Shown piece by piece: positions 46,047-53,658 of a stretch of DNA of 64,000 nucleotides; within the stretch, counting starts at the first letter, position 1; each line of letters begins with the position of its first letter. The stretch spans positions 1 through 64,000 of the forward strand of contig JAHDBD010000020.1 of assembly GCA_020630575.1 (NCBI GenBank), read 5' to 3'. The DNA comes from Bernardetia sp. GTDB lineage: Bacteria; Bacteroidota; Bacteroidia; Cytophagales; Bernardetiaceae. The notes under the pieces were generated by a model, which worked only from the letters and a program-made list of their open reading frames with translations, made no database searches and was not told the DNA's origin. The position numbers were made by a program, and so were the translations under genes.

Positions 46047-47540
46047 TTAGATAATTTTCTCCAACACATCAGCAATTTTTCTATCATTCGAAAGACGAGG
46101 AACTTTATTTTGTCCTCCTAGTTTTCCAATTGATTTCATGTAGGTTTGGAAACCATCAGCAGGAAGAGGACGAATAACTAACTTTCTCAAAATCGAACCT
46201 CTTATCAAATCATTGTAATAAGAATTGAGTTCTTGTAGTTTATTATCCAAATCTGTTGAGAATTTTTCTAAATCATTGGGCTGATTTTCAAAAGCTATAA
46301 ACCATTCGTGGTAGGGCAATCCTTCTTTTGGCGTAACTTGTGGTGCAACCGTAAACTCTGTTGTTCTTGTTTCTAGGTTTTTGTCTAAAGCAAAACGCAA
46401 AGCCTGTTCTACTTCACTTCCAATGACATGTTCTCCAAAAGCAGAAATAAAATGTTTTATTCTCCCAGAAAAAATTATTTTATAGGGGTCTTTACTTACA
46501 AATTTGATTGTATCTCCAATGCTATATCCCCAAAGTCCTGCATTGCTATTCAAAATTAAAGCGTAATTTTTATCTAATTCTACTTCTGAAATGCTCAGAC
46601 GAGGAGGGTTTTCATCATAAAAATTTTCAGCAGGAACAAACTCAAAGAAAATTCCACTATTCAAAAGCAATAAAAGTGAGTTATCGTTTTGGGAATTTTG
46701 ATACGCAAAAAATCCTTCTGAAGCTGGAAAAGTTTCGATAGAATCAATTTTCTCTCCAATAGATTCATAAATTTTATTTCTATAAGGTTCAAAATTAACT
46801 CCTCCATAAACAAACAAATCAAAATTTGGAAAAATATCCTTGATTCGTTTTCCATTTGTTCGCTCGTGTAAACGGTCAAAATACATCTGTACCCAAGGTG
46901 GAATTCCAGAAATCAAAGACATATCAGAATGGATAGTTTCGTCAATGATTTTATCTAATTTTTGCTCCCAATCTTCAATACAATTTGTTTCATAAGAGGG
47001 TTTTTGATTGGTTCTGAGATAAGAAGGAACATGATGATTTACAATTCCTGAAAGCCTTCCCAACGGAACTCCTGCTTTTTCTTCCAAAACAGGACTTCCC
47101 GACAAGAAAATCAAACTTTTATCTAAAAACTGACTTTTTCCAGTTTCATGAATATAACACAAAAGTGCATCTCTAGCCGAATTGATATGATTTGGAATAG
47201 AATCTTTTGTAATCGGAATATATTTTGTTCCTGATGTAGTTCCTGATGTTTTGGCAAAATACAAAGGTTTTCCTTTCCACAGAACATTTTGTTCTCCTTT
47301 CAAAATACGATCAATATAAGGACGTAAATCTTCATAATCATTTATGGAAACATTCTTTTTGAAGTCTTCATAATTTTTGATGTCACCAAAATTATGCTCT
47401 TTTCCAAAAGCTGTATCTTTAGCTTCTGCAACTAGCTTTTGCAACCATTGATGTTGAATTTTTTCCGAATTTTGAATCCATTTTTTTTGCTGACTTACAA
47501 CATAAGAAGCAAAGGGACGAGAAAGAAGAGAACGAATCAT
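46047..47540 (-). CDS. GH3-family acyl-adenylating protein
   Basis: A 497-residue member of the GH3 (auxin-responsive promoter) family, which adenylates carboxylic acids and transfers the acyl group to amines. The nucleotide-binding motif LYFAKTSGTTSGTKYIPIT (about 93-111), the FVYGGVNFEPYRNKI region, ETFPASEGFFAYQ and IKHFISAFGEHVIGSEVEQA match the ANL-like fold. Bacterial GH3 homologues have no settled role; amide synthesis is inferred. It is the last gene of a five-gene minus-strand string (rluA-type, coaD, TPR/PBP1, yqgE, GH3), with 54 bp and a hairpin-element copy separating it from yqgE. Confidence 0.9.
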   Translation of the reverse strand: MIRSLLSRPFASYVVSQQKKWIQNSEKIQHQWLQKLVAEAKDTAFGKEHNFGDIKNYEDFKKNVSINDYEDLRPYIDRILKGEQNVLWKGKPLYFAKTSGTTSGTKYIPITKDSIPNHINSARDALLCYIHETGKSQFLDKSLIFLSGSPVLEEKAGVPLGRLSGIVNHHVPSYLRTNQKPSYETNCIEDWEQKLDKIIDETIHSDMSLISGIPPWVQMYFDRLHERTNGKRIKDIFPNFDLFVYGGVNFEPYRNKIYESIGEKIDSIETFPASEGFFAYQNSQNDNSLLLLLNSGIFFEFVPAENFYDENPPRLSISEVELDKNYALILNSNAGLWGYSIGDTIKFVSKDPYKIIFSGRIKHFISAFGEHVIGSEVEQALRFALDKNLETRTTEFTVAPQVTPKEGLPYHEWFIAFENQPNDLEKFSTDLDNKLQELNSYYNDLIRGSILRKLVIRPLPADGFQTYMKSIGKLGGQNKVPRLSNDRKIADVLEKII

Positions 47541-47557
47541 AATTTGATAATTATAGT

Positions 47558-47583
47558 GTTAGCAAAGACACCAACAACGGCAA
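47558..47583 (-). repeat. Dispersed hairpin element, copy E, in 5' leader of GH3 gene
   Basis: Plus strand GTTAGCAAAGACACCAACAACGGCAA contains the conserved ACACCAACAACGGCAA core. Relative to the minus-strand gene it lies 17 bp before the ATG at 47540, the same arrangement as copies F and G. Confidence 0.7.
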
Positions 47584-47594
47584 GTCTGTTTTAC

Positions 47595-48170
47595 TTAATT
47601 TAAACGTGGGTCAGTTGGATAATTTGAATAGATTTTATATTTACCTCCCATTTCTTGTAAAATTGCACTCCAAAGCTGTTCTGGTTCGTGTTCAAACATA
47701 ATTTTAGGATTTACTTTTGATATAATCCACGTATTGTTTTCTAATTCAGCATCCAGTTGCAACTCTGACCAACCACTATATCCCACAAAAAAACGACAAT
47801 TTTGTTCTGTAATTTTTCCTTTTAAAGCAAGTGTTTGAAGATGTTCAAAATCTCCTCCCCAAAAAATATCTTCTGAAATAGTAAGGGATTCTTTGAGCTG
47901 AGTCAGCGTATGTAAAAAGTGCATCGTGTTTTGTTCGACAGGCCCTCCTACAAATAGTCTATTTTCAATTTCTAATAAATCGGTGGCTTCACTCACACTA
48001 ATTTCAGTCGGACGATTGACAACTAACCCAAAAGAACCTTCTTCTGAATGCTGACACACCAAAATTACAGTTCTATCAAAATTTGGGTCATCTAGTAAAG
48101 GTTCTGCCAACAAGAAATAACCTGCTTGTATGGCATTATCATCATTAAAAGGAGAATCAAAAAATTGCAT
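47595..48170 (-). CDS. YqgE/AlgH family protein
   Basis: A 191-residue UPF0301 protein of unknown function; family members are linked genetically to regulation or envelope stress (AlgH). Hallmarks: AGYFLLAEPLLDDPNFDRTV at the N-terminus, GSFGLVVNRPTEI, FVGGPVEQNTMHFLH and GYSGWSELQLDAELENNTWI. The full family length is present. TATTTTTG on the minus strand ends one base before the ATG at 48170, suggesting a nearly leaderless own transcript within the string, as well as readthrough from the PBP1-like gene 94 bp upstream. Role unknown. Confidence 0.93.
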   Translation of the reverse strand: MQFFDSPFNDDNAIQAGYFLLAEPLLDDPNFDRTVILVCQHSEEGSFGLVVNRPTEISVSEATDLLEIENRLFVGGPVEQNTMHFLHTLTQLKESLTISEDIFWGGDFEHLQTLALKGKITEQNCRFFVGYSGWSELQLDAELENNTWIISKVNPKIMFEHEPEQLWSAILQEMGGKYKIYSNYPTDPRLN

Positions 48171-48188
48171 TCAAAAATATAGTTTGAT

Positions 48189-48218
48189 GTTGTTAGTCAT
48201 GACACCAACAACAGCGAA
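48189..48218 (-). repeat. Dispersed hairpin element, copy F, in 5' leader of yqgE
   Basis: GTTGTTAGTCATGACACCAACAAC has near-perfect inverted arms, then AGCGAA. It is the clearest hairpin of the family and lies 18 bp upstream of the yqgE start. Confidence 0.7.
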
Positions 48219-48264
48219 GTAAATAGAAATAAGATATTGAAAAATGTAAATCAGCAATTGTATA

Positions 48265-50022
48265 TTAATCTTTATAAAAATGATTTACAATTTCTAAACG
48301 ATTATTTACAAAACGAAGTAAAGGAACAAGTTGGTTGTCCTTTGATTCATAATAATTTTGACCTATCATTACTTTTCCATCTCTAAAACGTTCTTTTTGT
48401 AATTGGCTTTCAAAATTTACTCCATATTTATACATCGTTTTTCCAAAAAAGTAAAGCGATTCGTAACCTACATACGCATATTCGGAAGGCAAAAGGTTTG
48501 TTTTGTTGATATATTTTGTAACGAACTCCTTATTTTTTAGAGGACTGACATAATCTGTATAGATAAAAAATACTGATCTATCCATAAAATCATTCATATC
48601 AATTTGGTCAAATTTGAGCCAGTCTTTATCTATAAAAAGAGGAATATCTACCATAGATGTTTTCAAAACACTGATTACAGAACCTGCCACAGCTAATTCA
48701 GAACTTGCAACAAAAATATGTGCTGTTGTATCTCCTTCTGGCTTTTTGAATGTTTCACCTTCTCTTAATCTTGGAGGCTTGGAAGCTATTGGCTTTAAAA
48801 TAGAATTTATTTTATTAAATGTACTTTTTCCAGCACTGACTTTCTCAAAAGCCATTATTTTTCCTCCTTTTTCTTCTACTATTCTTTTATAAGCATAAGC
48901 TAATGTAGAATCTTTACGAGAATCTCCATAAATAATATAAGCTTTATCTGCATTCAGAGAGTCAAAAGAATAATTGGCTACAGCTTTTGCTTGTGTATGA
49001 TAACTTGGCTCAAAAAGATAGGTGTTTCTTTTTCCTTCAATTACATCAGGAGTATAAGAAAGAGGATTTACCATATTGATACCATTTGTTTGTGAAAAAT
49101 CTGAAACTAAAGGAAATGTAGTTGGGTACAAAGGTCCAAAAAACATATCTATATTTTTCATAGCAGGAAGTCCTACTAAACGTCTTACATTATTTGCATC
49201 ATTTTCTGTATCAAAAGGTAATAAATTAATTGTTATTCCTTCATTTTTTAAGTCTTCTTGTGCTACTTTCATTCCTTCGTACAAATCTAAAAATGATTGT
49301 ACTTCACGAGCCGAACTTTCATTTTGCAACCTAAAAGGAAGCATTACAGCTACATTATATTCTTTCTTTTTTATTATTTTGTCAGGTGTCAAATATTGCT
49401 TTTTTTGATAAGGTGAGGTATAACCATAAGCAAACTCAATATCTTTTAATAATTTTTTATCTTCTTCTGAGAGTTCTCTTTGAGCTGCAACTTTATCAGC
49501 TAGAGCTTCTGATAAAGTACGATCTTTTGAGAATTTTTGATATAATAATTTAAGTTCTGCAATTGATTTTTTGGGTAAAAAAGTAGATTTCAAGTTTTGT
49601 ACAGCAGTGCGTAGTTTTGATCCTTTTACTTCTTCTAACCACGTCATGGCTTGTAATGATTGGTCTTTTTCGAAAGCAATTACTCCACCTAAATAAAGCA
49701 TCTCTTGAAACTGGTCAGAAGAAAGACTTGCATCTTTTGCTTTTACTAAAAGTTCACTAATTTTTGCATAAGCTGTTGCAAGGTCTCCTCCTTTGTAGCT
49801 TGCCATCGAATACAGATAACTTGCTGGAAAGAAAAAACTATTACTAGGATTGTCTTGCATTGCCATAACTAAACTCTGACGAGCAGCAGAATAATTTTTG
49901 TTGGCAAGCTCTGTTTTACCTTTTTGGTAATAACTATTATAATCTACTTGAGCAAAAGAAGATACTGAAGACAAAGTAAATAGCAAACTAGCTATTATAC
50001 TCAAAAATAAAGTAAAACGCAT
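48265..50022 (-). CDS. Exported TPR plus periplasmic-binding-protein type 1 domain (LpoA-like layout)
   Basis: A 585-residue protein with a signal peptide (about 1-24). N-terminal TPR-like helices (about 27-200: YYQKGKTELANKNYSAARQSL, YLYSMASYKGGDLATAYAK) lead to a type 1 periplasmic-binding domain (about 225-585: KKEYNVAVMLPFRL, GPLYPTTFPLVSDFSQTNGI, AYIIYGDSRKDSTLAYAYKR, HIFVASSELAVAGSVI). This TPR-then-PBP1 order matches LpoA, the outer-membrane activator of a cell-wall synthase in gamma-proteobacteria; Bacteroidota homologues are often called ABC substrate-binding proteins. There is no lipobox. It lies 99 bp after coaD. Ligand unknown. Confidence 0.75.
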   Translation of the reverse strand: MRFTLFLSIIASLLFTLSSVSSFAQVDYNSYYQKGKTELANKNYSAARQSLVMAMQDNPSNSFFFPASYLYSMASYKGGDLATAYAKISELLVKAKDASLSSDQFQEMLYLGGVIAFEKDQSLQAMTWLEEVKGSKLRTAVQNLKSTFLPKKSIAELKLLYQKFSKDRTLSEALADKVAAQRELSEEDKKLLKDIEFAYGYTSPYQKKQYLTPDKIIKKKEYNVAVMLPFRLQNESSAREVQSFLDLYEGMKVAQEDLKNEGITINLLPFDTENDANNVRRLVGLPAMKNIDMFFGPLYPTTFPLVSDFSQTNGINMVNPLSYTPDVIEGKRNTYLFEPSYHTQAKAVANYSFDSLNADKAYIIYGDSRKDSTLAYAYKRIVEEKGGKIMAFEKVSAGKSTFNKINSILKPIASKPPRLREGETFKKPEGDTTAHIFVASSELAVAGSVISVLKTSMVDIPLFIDKDWLKFDQIDMNDFMDRSVFFIYTDYVSPLKNKEFVTKYINKTNLLPSEYAYVGYESLYFFGKTMYKYGVNFESQLQKERFRDGKVMIGQNYYESKDNQLVPLLRFVNNRLEIVNHFYKD

Positions 50023-50026
50023 AAAT

Positions 50027-50056
50027 AAATTATGAATGGTGAATGATAAATTATAA
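50027..50056 (-). repeat. TTCACCATTCATAATT-type repeat abutting the start at 50022
   Basis: On the minus strand, ATTCACCATTCATAATTTAT precedes the ATG at 50022, mirroring the repeat before 11056. Confidence 0.5.
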
Positions 50057-50121
50057 ACTACATAGAAATAGCAATAAAATACTACTGATTTAGAAATTAA
50101 TTGTTTGCTAGTAGTTGATTG

Positions 50122-50622
50122 TTATTTAATGATAGGAGGTAATTGATAAGGCACAAATTTGCTTACATCTTGTCCGTAACGATATAATTCTCTTACAATA
50201 GAAGAACTGATAAAGGTATATTCAGGAGAAGTAATCAGAAATACAGTTTCAATATCTGAATCTACATGTTTATTAGCTTGTGAAATGGGTGTTTCATACT
50301 CAAAATCAGTAGTATTCCGAATTCCACGAAGAATAAACCTTGCGCCATTTTTCTTTGCAAAAAGTGCTGTTAGTTCAGAATAGACTTGTACCTCAATATT
50401 CTTTTCATCTTTAAATGTTTGTTGTATCATTTTTTCCATTGTTTCTAAAGGAAAAAAACGTTTTTTGGTACTATTAAATCCAATAGAAATAATAATTTTA
50501 TCAAAAAGATGAAGTCCACGTCTTACCACATCTTCATGTCCTTTTGTAAATGGATCAAAAGAACCTGGAAAGATAGCAATACGTTGTTTAGATTGTGTTT
50601 GTGTGTTATTTTCTTTCTCCAT
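50122..50622 (-). CDS. coaD: Phosphopantetheine adenylyltransferase
   Basis: CoaD transfers AMP from ATP to 4'-phosphopantetheine, the fourth step of coenzyme A synthesis, in the cytoplasm. The 166 residues show the nucleotidyltransferase motif FPGSFDPFTKGHEDVVRRGL (T/HxGH form) and ISSSIVRELYRYGQDVSKFV near the C-terminus, where the second signature binds phosphate. Length is normal, with a short N-terminal Gln/Lys extension. It starts 20 bp after the pseudouridine-synthase stop, so the two are probably co-transcribed. Confidence 0.96.
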   Translation of the reverse strand: MEKENNTQTQSKQRIAIFPGSFDPFTKGHEDVVRRGLHLFDKIIISIGFNSTKKRFFPLETMEKMIQQTFKDEKNIEVQVYSELTALFAKKNGARFILRGIRNTTDFEYETPISQANKHVDSDIETVFLITSPEYTFISSSIVRELYRYGQDVSKFVPYQLPPIIK

Positions 50623-50642
50623 AATAGCTTTTTTTGATGAGA

Positions 50643-51383
50643 CTACATTGAATGCAAATATGCTAATTGTTTGTCTTTAATATTAAAATCATCTAAAGTT
50701 AAGAATTCTTCCCAAAATGGATTTTGAGGTAGAGCAGCCACACAAATTAAAGGTTCTTTTTTGACAGGATGAATAAAATTAATTCTTCGTGCATGAAGAT
50801 TTATGTTTCCATCTTCATTAGCTTTTTTATAGCCATATTTTACATCGCCACGAATAGGACAACCAATTGCAGCCAACTGAACACGAATTTGATGAGGTCT
50901 TCCAGTAAGAGGTGTAACTTCTAACAAATGAAACATATTTAGTTTTCCAACATATCTATATTTCAACTCTGCTCGTTGTGCCTTTCCTTGAGGTTGGTCG
51001 TAGGCTTGGGTTGTATTTGTTCTTGAATCTTTTTCAAGATAATGAATAAGTTTGTCTTCTTTATTAGGAGGTCTGCGTTTTACAACTGCCCAATATACTT
51101 TATTAATATCTCTATCTCTAAAAAGTTTGGACATACGTTCTAGTCCTTTTGAAGTCTTGCCAAGCACCACAACGCCACTTACAGGACGATCAAGACGATG
51201 CACCAAACCACAAAAAATATTTCCTGGTTTGTCATATTTTACTCTAATATATTCTTTTGCTACATCTACTAACGAATCATCGCCTGTATTATCTCCTTGA
51301 GAAAGCAAACCTGCTGCTTTATTAACGATAAGTAAATGATTATCTTCGTAGATAACTCGGAACGGTTTTTCTGTAATTGCCAT
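50643..51383 (-). CDS. RluA-family pseudouridine synthase
   Basis: A 246-residue RNA pseudouridine synthase. The catalytic Asp lies in GLVHRLDRPVSGVVVLGKTS and the family motifs follow: LFRDRDINKVYWAVVKRRP, LEVTPLTGRPHQIRVQLAAI and GDVKYGY with the final NLHARRINFIHP. There is no S4 domain, so it is the compact form. The target RNA (23S rRNA or tRNA) is not evident. It heads the minus-strand string; the hairpin-element copy G lies 13 bp upstream of its ATG and TATTTTTG is at 51439-51446 without a clear -33 box. Confidence 0.92.
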   Translation of the reverse strand: MAITEKPFRVIYEDNHLLIVNKAAGLLSQGDNTGDDSLVDVAKEYIRVKYDKPGNIFCGLVHRLDRPVSGVVVLGKTSKGLERMSKLFRDRDINKVYWAVVKRRPPNKEDKLIHYLEKDSRTNTTQAYDQPQGKAQRAELKYRYVGKLNMFHLLEVTPLTGRPHQIRVQLAAIGCPIRGDVKYGYKKANEDGNINLHARRINFIHPVKKEPLICVAALPQNPFWEEFLTLDDFNIKDKQLAYLHSM

Positions 51384-51395
51384 TTTGTATAAATT

Positions 51396-51424
51396 GTGTT
51401 ATTGATAATGATACCAACAACGGC
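51396..51424 (-). repeat. Dispersed hairpin element, copy G, upstream of RluA-type gene
   Basis: GTTATTGATAATGATACCAACAACGGC: conserved ACCAACAACGGC core with a weak left arm. It has the same orientation and a similar distance (13 bp) to a minus-strand start codon as copies E and F. Confidence 0.65.
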
Positions 51425-51658
51425 TTAATAAATTCACACAAAAATACAGATTATTTGTTTAAAAAAATGAATATACGAAAATTAGATGATTTTACTTTCT
51501 TGAAACACAAAAACACAATAACTACGTATTTTTTAATATATTGATTGACAGCAATTTACACTTCAATCAAGATAAATTATATTCAAAAGCCATTAAATTT
51601 TCTCAAAATAGTAATAATCGAAAAGTTAGTAATCAAAAATAACATTGCTTTTCTATAC

Positions 51659-51781
51659 TAACGTGAACTCGGTATTAGATATTTTTGTTCACTGTCGCAC
51701 ACCTCAAATGAGTAACATAAAACTCATTTGAGCAGCCACAAATAAAAAGATTGTTTAGTTTTCAATCCTGAGTTCACGTTA
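51659..51781. mobile_element. MITE-like element with TAACGTGAACTC ends
   Basis: 123 bp with terminal inverted repeats: TAACGTGAACTCGGTATTAG on the left and, inverted, TAACGTGAACTCAGGATTGA on the right. A strong internal hairpin CTCAAATGAGT/ACTCATTTGAG lies at about 51703-51732. A 3-bp TAC sequence flanks both ends and may be a target duplication. No coding capacity. A solo left end is at 34299-34320. Confidence 0.65.
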
Positions 51782-51873
51782 TACTAGAAAATTTCTAACT
51801 TCTATGGTTACTAAATTAATTTTGAGAATATTTATTCTGATTATTATTGATTTTTTAAAAAACCTACCTTTTC

Positions 51874-52374
51874 TTAAATCAATCCAAACTGTGTATAATG
51901 ATGCTTAAAATGTTTATAATGAAAAATTAAAGTTTCTTGTGCGTGTAAATCACCTAAAAAAGGATTAAAGTTATAAGCATCTTCTTTCCCTTGATACACT
52001 TCAAAAAACCGTTCTAAAGAAGATAATAATTTTGATTTTGCCTCATCTAGTGACGCATTTGTATAGTCTGGCAATCCAAAACGAAAAACAGGATTATCTA
52101 AATTTCTAGCCATAGGCTCTAATGAATAAATTAGTGCATTTTTAAATGCTTCTTGATTAGAATTAGGAGGAATGGGTGGTGCTTTTTTTATAATTGTTGA
52201 ACCAATAACAGCCGTATAAAGATGTTCTATCATGTGTTGAGGAGTCATTTTTCCCCAATGAGGTTTTTTTGTAGCTAAAAGTTTTGATGTAGCTGCTGGA
52301 ATGGTGGTCTGTAAAAAAAGCTTTGCTTCTGTAATTCTATGAGGTTCTAAAATTAGTGTAGAGTTAGCATTCAT
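51874..52374 (-). CDS. DinB/DUF1569-like protein
   Basis: A 166-residue cytoplasmic protein resembling the DinB-like four-helix bundle family, many of which bind a metal via three His residues. Candidate ligands are in MTPQHMIEHLYTAVIGST (about 44-61) and HYKHFKHHYTQFGLI at the C-terminus. The region WGKMTPQHM and the final helix are the usual DUF1569 signatures. Substrate unknown; related proteins have thiol-dependent or hydrolase roles. It is a single gene with long gaps either side. Confidence 0.65.
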   Translation of the reverse strand: MNANSTLILEPHRITEAKLFLQTTIPAATSKLLATKKPHWGKMTPQHMIEHLYTAVIGSTIIKKAPPIPPNSNQEAFKNALIYSLEPMARNLDNPVFRFGLPDYTNASLDEAKSKLLSSLERFFEVYQGKEDAYNFNPFLGDLHAQETLIFHYKHFKHHYTQFGLI

Positions 52375-52712
52375 TATGTTTAGCTGAATTTTTGAGTAAA
52401 AGAATAATCTAAATTTCTATTTTTGCATACGGAAATTGAAAAATAAAGTTTTTTATCTTTGATTGTAGATTAAATTTTAGAGCTATTTGAGCAAAAAACT
52501 TGATGCTAGGTTTTGTTGTATTTACAAGTATACAAAATAAAAAGTATAGCTCTAACTTAAGCCTCAAGTCGTGGCAAACTATAGAAAGAATGATTGTTTT
52601 CTAACATAAAAGCAAATGGAATTCATTACTGATGTTGCACAATAGTAATATTTCTGCAAATTAGTTGCAGAAATAAATGAAACCCACGATTTTAATCGTG
52701 GGAAAACATGTT
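52375..52712. other. Intergenic region with palindrome
   Basis: 338 bp. It contains the second CCCACGATT palindrome (52683-52702) just past the SDR stop and two plus-strand TAnnTTTG boxes (TATTTTTG near 52419 and TATCTTTG near 52454) with no gene downstream on that strand. No coding region seen. Confidence 0.5.
52683..52702. repeat. CCCACGATT palindromic repeat, copy 2
   Basis: CCCACGATTTTAATCGTGGG, the exact reverse complement of the copy at 26939-26958. It lies 11 bp past the SDR stop and could act as a terminator there. Confidence 0.7.
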
Positions 52713-53465
52713 TTAAATATCTCCAAGTTGTGGACGCATAATAATTTCTTCTATAACCGTTTGTTTTGAAAGTGAATAAGCAGAAAAAATAGATTCAGCA
52801 ATATCACTTGAAGGCATAAAACGCTCCTGAGGCAAACCCGAACCTTCCCAACTTGATGTATAAGTAGGCCCTGGCATAACAGAAGTAACTTTTATATCAT
52901 GTTCTTTGAGTTCTTCACGCAGAACTTTTGTCATGCCATGAAGTGCAAATTTAGAAATACAATAACTTCCACCATTTGGATAAGCTGTAATGCTTGCTGT
53001 CGAACAAATATTAAATAAATGACCACTTTTTCGTTCTACTAAAATAGGAACTAACATTCTCGTTAGATGGTAAGCACTAAAAAGATTCGTATGTATTTGC
53101 ATTTCAAAACTACCTTCTTCCTCTTCTAAGATTTTGCCTGGAATAAAAACACCTGTATTATTTACCATTACTTCAAAGCCTTTGGTAGTGCTATTTTCCT
53201 TTTTTGCTTCTTTCTCGTTGAGTAAAATGATTTTCTTTGCGTATTCTCCAAAAGAAATAATATCTTCTTTTTTAGATAAGTCAGCTTGTCGATAATATAA
53301 AACAACAGGATTTTCTTTGGTAGAATAGTTGCCTTCTAATTCTTCTTTGAGCGCAAAAAGTTCTTCATTATTTCTTGAACATGTGATTACATCATGTCCG
53401 TTTTGCATAAATTTTTCTAAAATTGCTTTACCAATTCCTTTTGTTCCTCCAGTTACGAGTATCAT
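52713..53465 (-). CDS. Short-chain dehydrogenase/reductase
   Basis: A 250-residue classical SDR oxidoreductase. The NAD(P)-binding motif is TGGTKGIG (about 5-12), NNTG follows VMVNNTGVFIPG, and the catalytic Ser-Tyr-Lys set is present as ICSTAS and YCISK. The C-terminal PGPTYT is the usual SDR cofactor turn. Substrate unknown. The insertion KKENSTTKG near residue 90 is unusual but does not touch the catalytic core. No operon partner. A MITE-like element lies 62 bp upstream. Confidence 0.93.
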   Translation of the reverse strand: MILVTGGTKGIGKAILEKFMQNGHDVITCSRNNEELFALKEELEGNYSTKENPVVLYYRQADLSKKEDIISFGEYAKKIILLNEKEAKKENSTTKGFEVMVNNTGVFIPGKILEEEEGSFEMQIHTNLFSAYHLTRMLVPILVERKSGHLFNICSTASITAYPNGGSYCISKFALHGMTKVLREELKEHDIKVTSVMPGPTYTSSWEGSGLPQERFMPSSDIAESIFSAYSLSKQTVIEEIIMRPQLGDI

Positions 53466-53526
53466 AGTTTCTTTTTAATTTTTTGGATTTGAATATTTTT
53501 AATAAAATAATTATTATCATTAAACT

Positions 53527-53636
53527 TTATCACGGTTTATATGTAAGCTAGTTCAGACTTCCAGTTTTAACATCAAAACAGTATTTTATCAAATTCAACA
53601 ATCTAGAAGACTGGTATACAAAAATAACTGTGATAA
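53527..53636. mobile_element. MITE-like element with TTATCACGG terminal inverted repeats, copy 2
   Basis: 110 bp bounded by TTATCACGGTTTATATGTAAG and, inverted, TTATCACAGTTATTTTTGTAT. It shares the order of internal blocks with copy 1 (AGTTCAGAC, CAAAACAGTATTTTATC, TCTAGAAGACTGGTATACA). Its right end is 22 bp past the dynamin-like gene stop. Confidence 0.65.
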
Positions 53637-53658
53637 AATTTATTAAGTATTTTAAAAA

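Larger units (their letters stand above)
51384..51873. other. Intergenic region with hairpin copy and MITE-like element
   Basis: 490 bp without a gene. It holds hairpin-element copy G (51396-51424) and the full GTGAACTC element (51659-51781). The rest is AT-rich and featureless. Confidence 0.6.

Noticed and set aside
52419-52461. Plus-strand promoter pair driving an unknown RNA
   Set aside because: TAnnTTTG boxes occur but spacing to TTG is off (23 and 15 bp) and there is no downstream gene or terminator.
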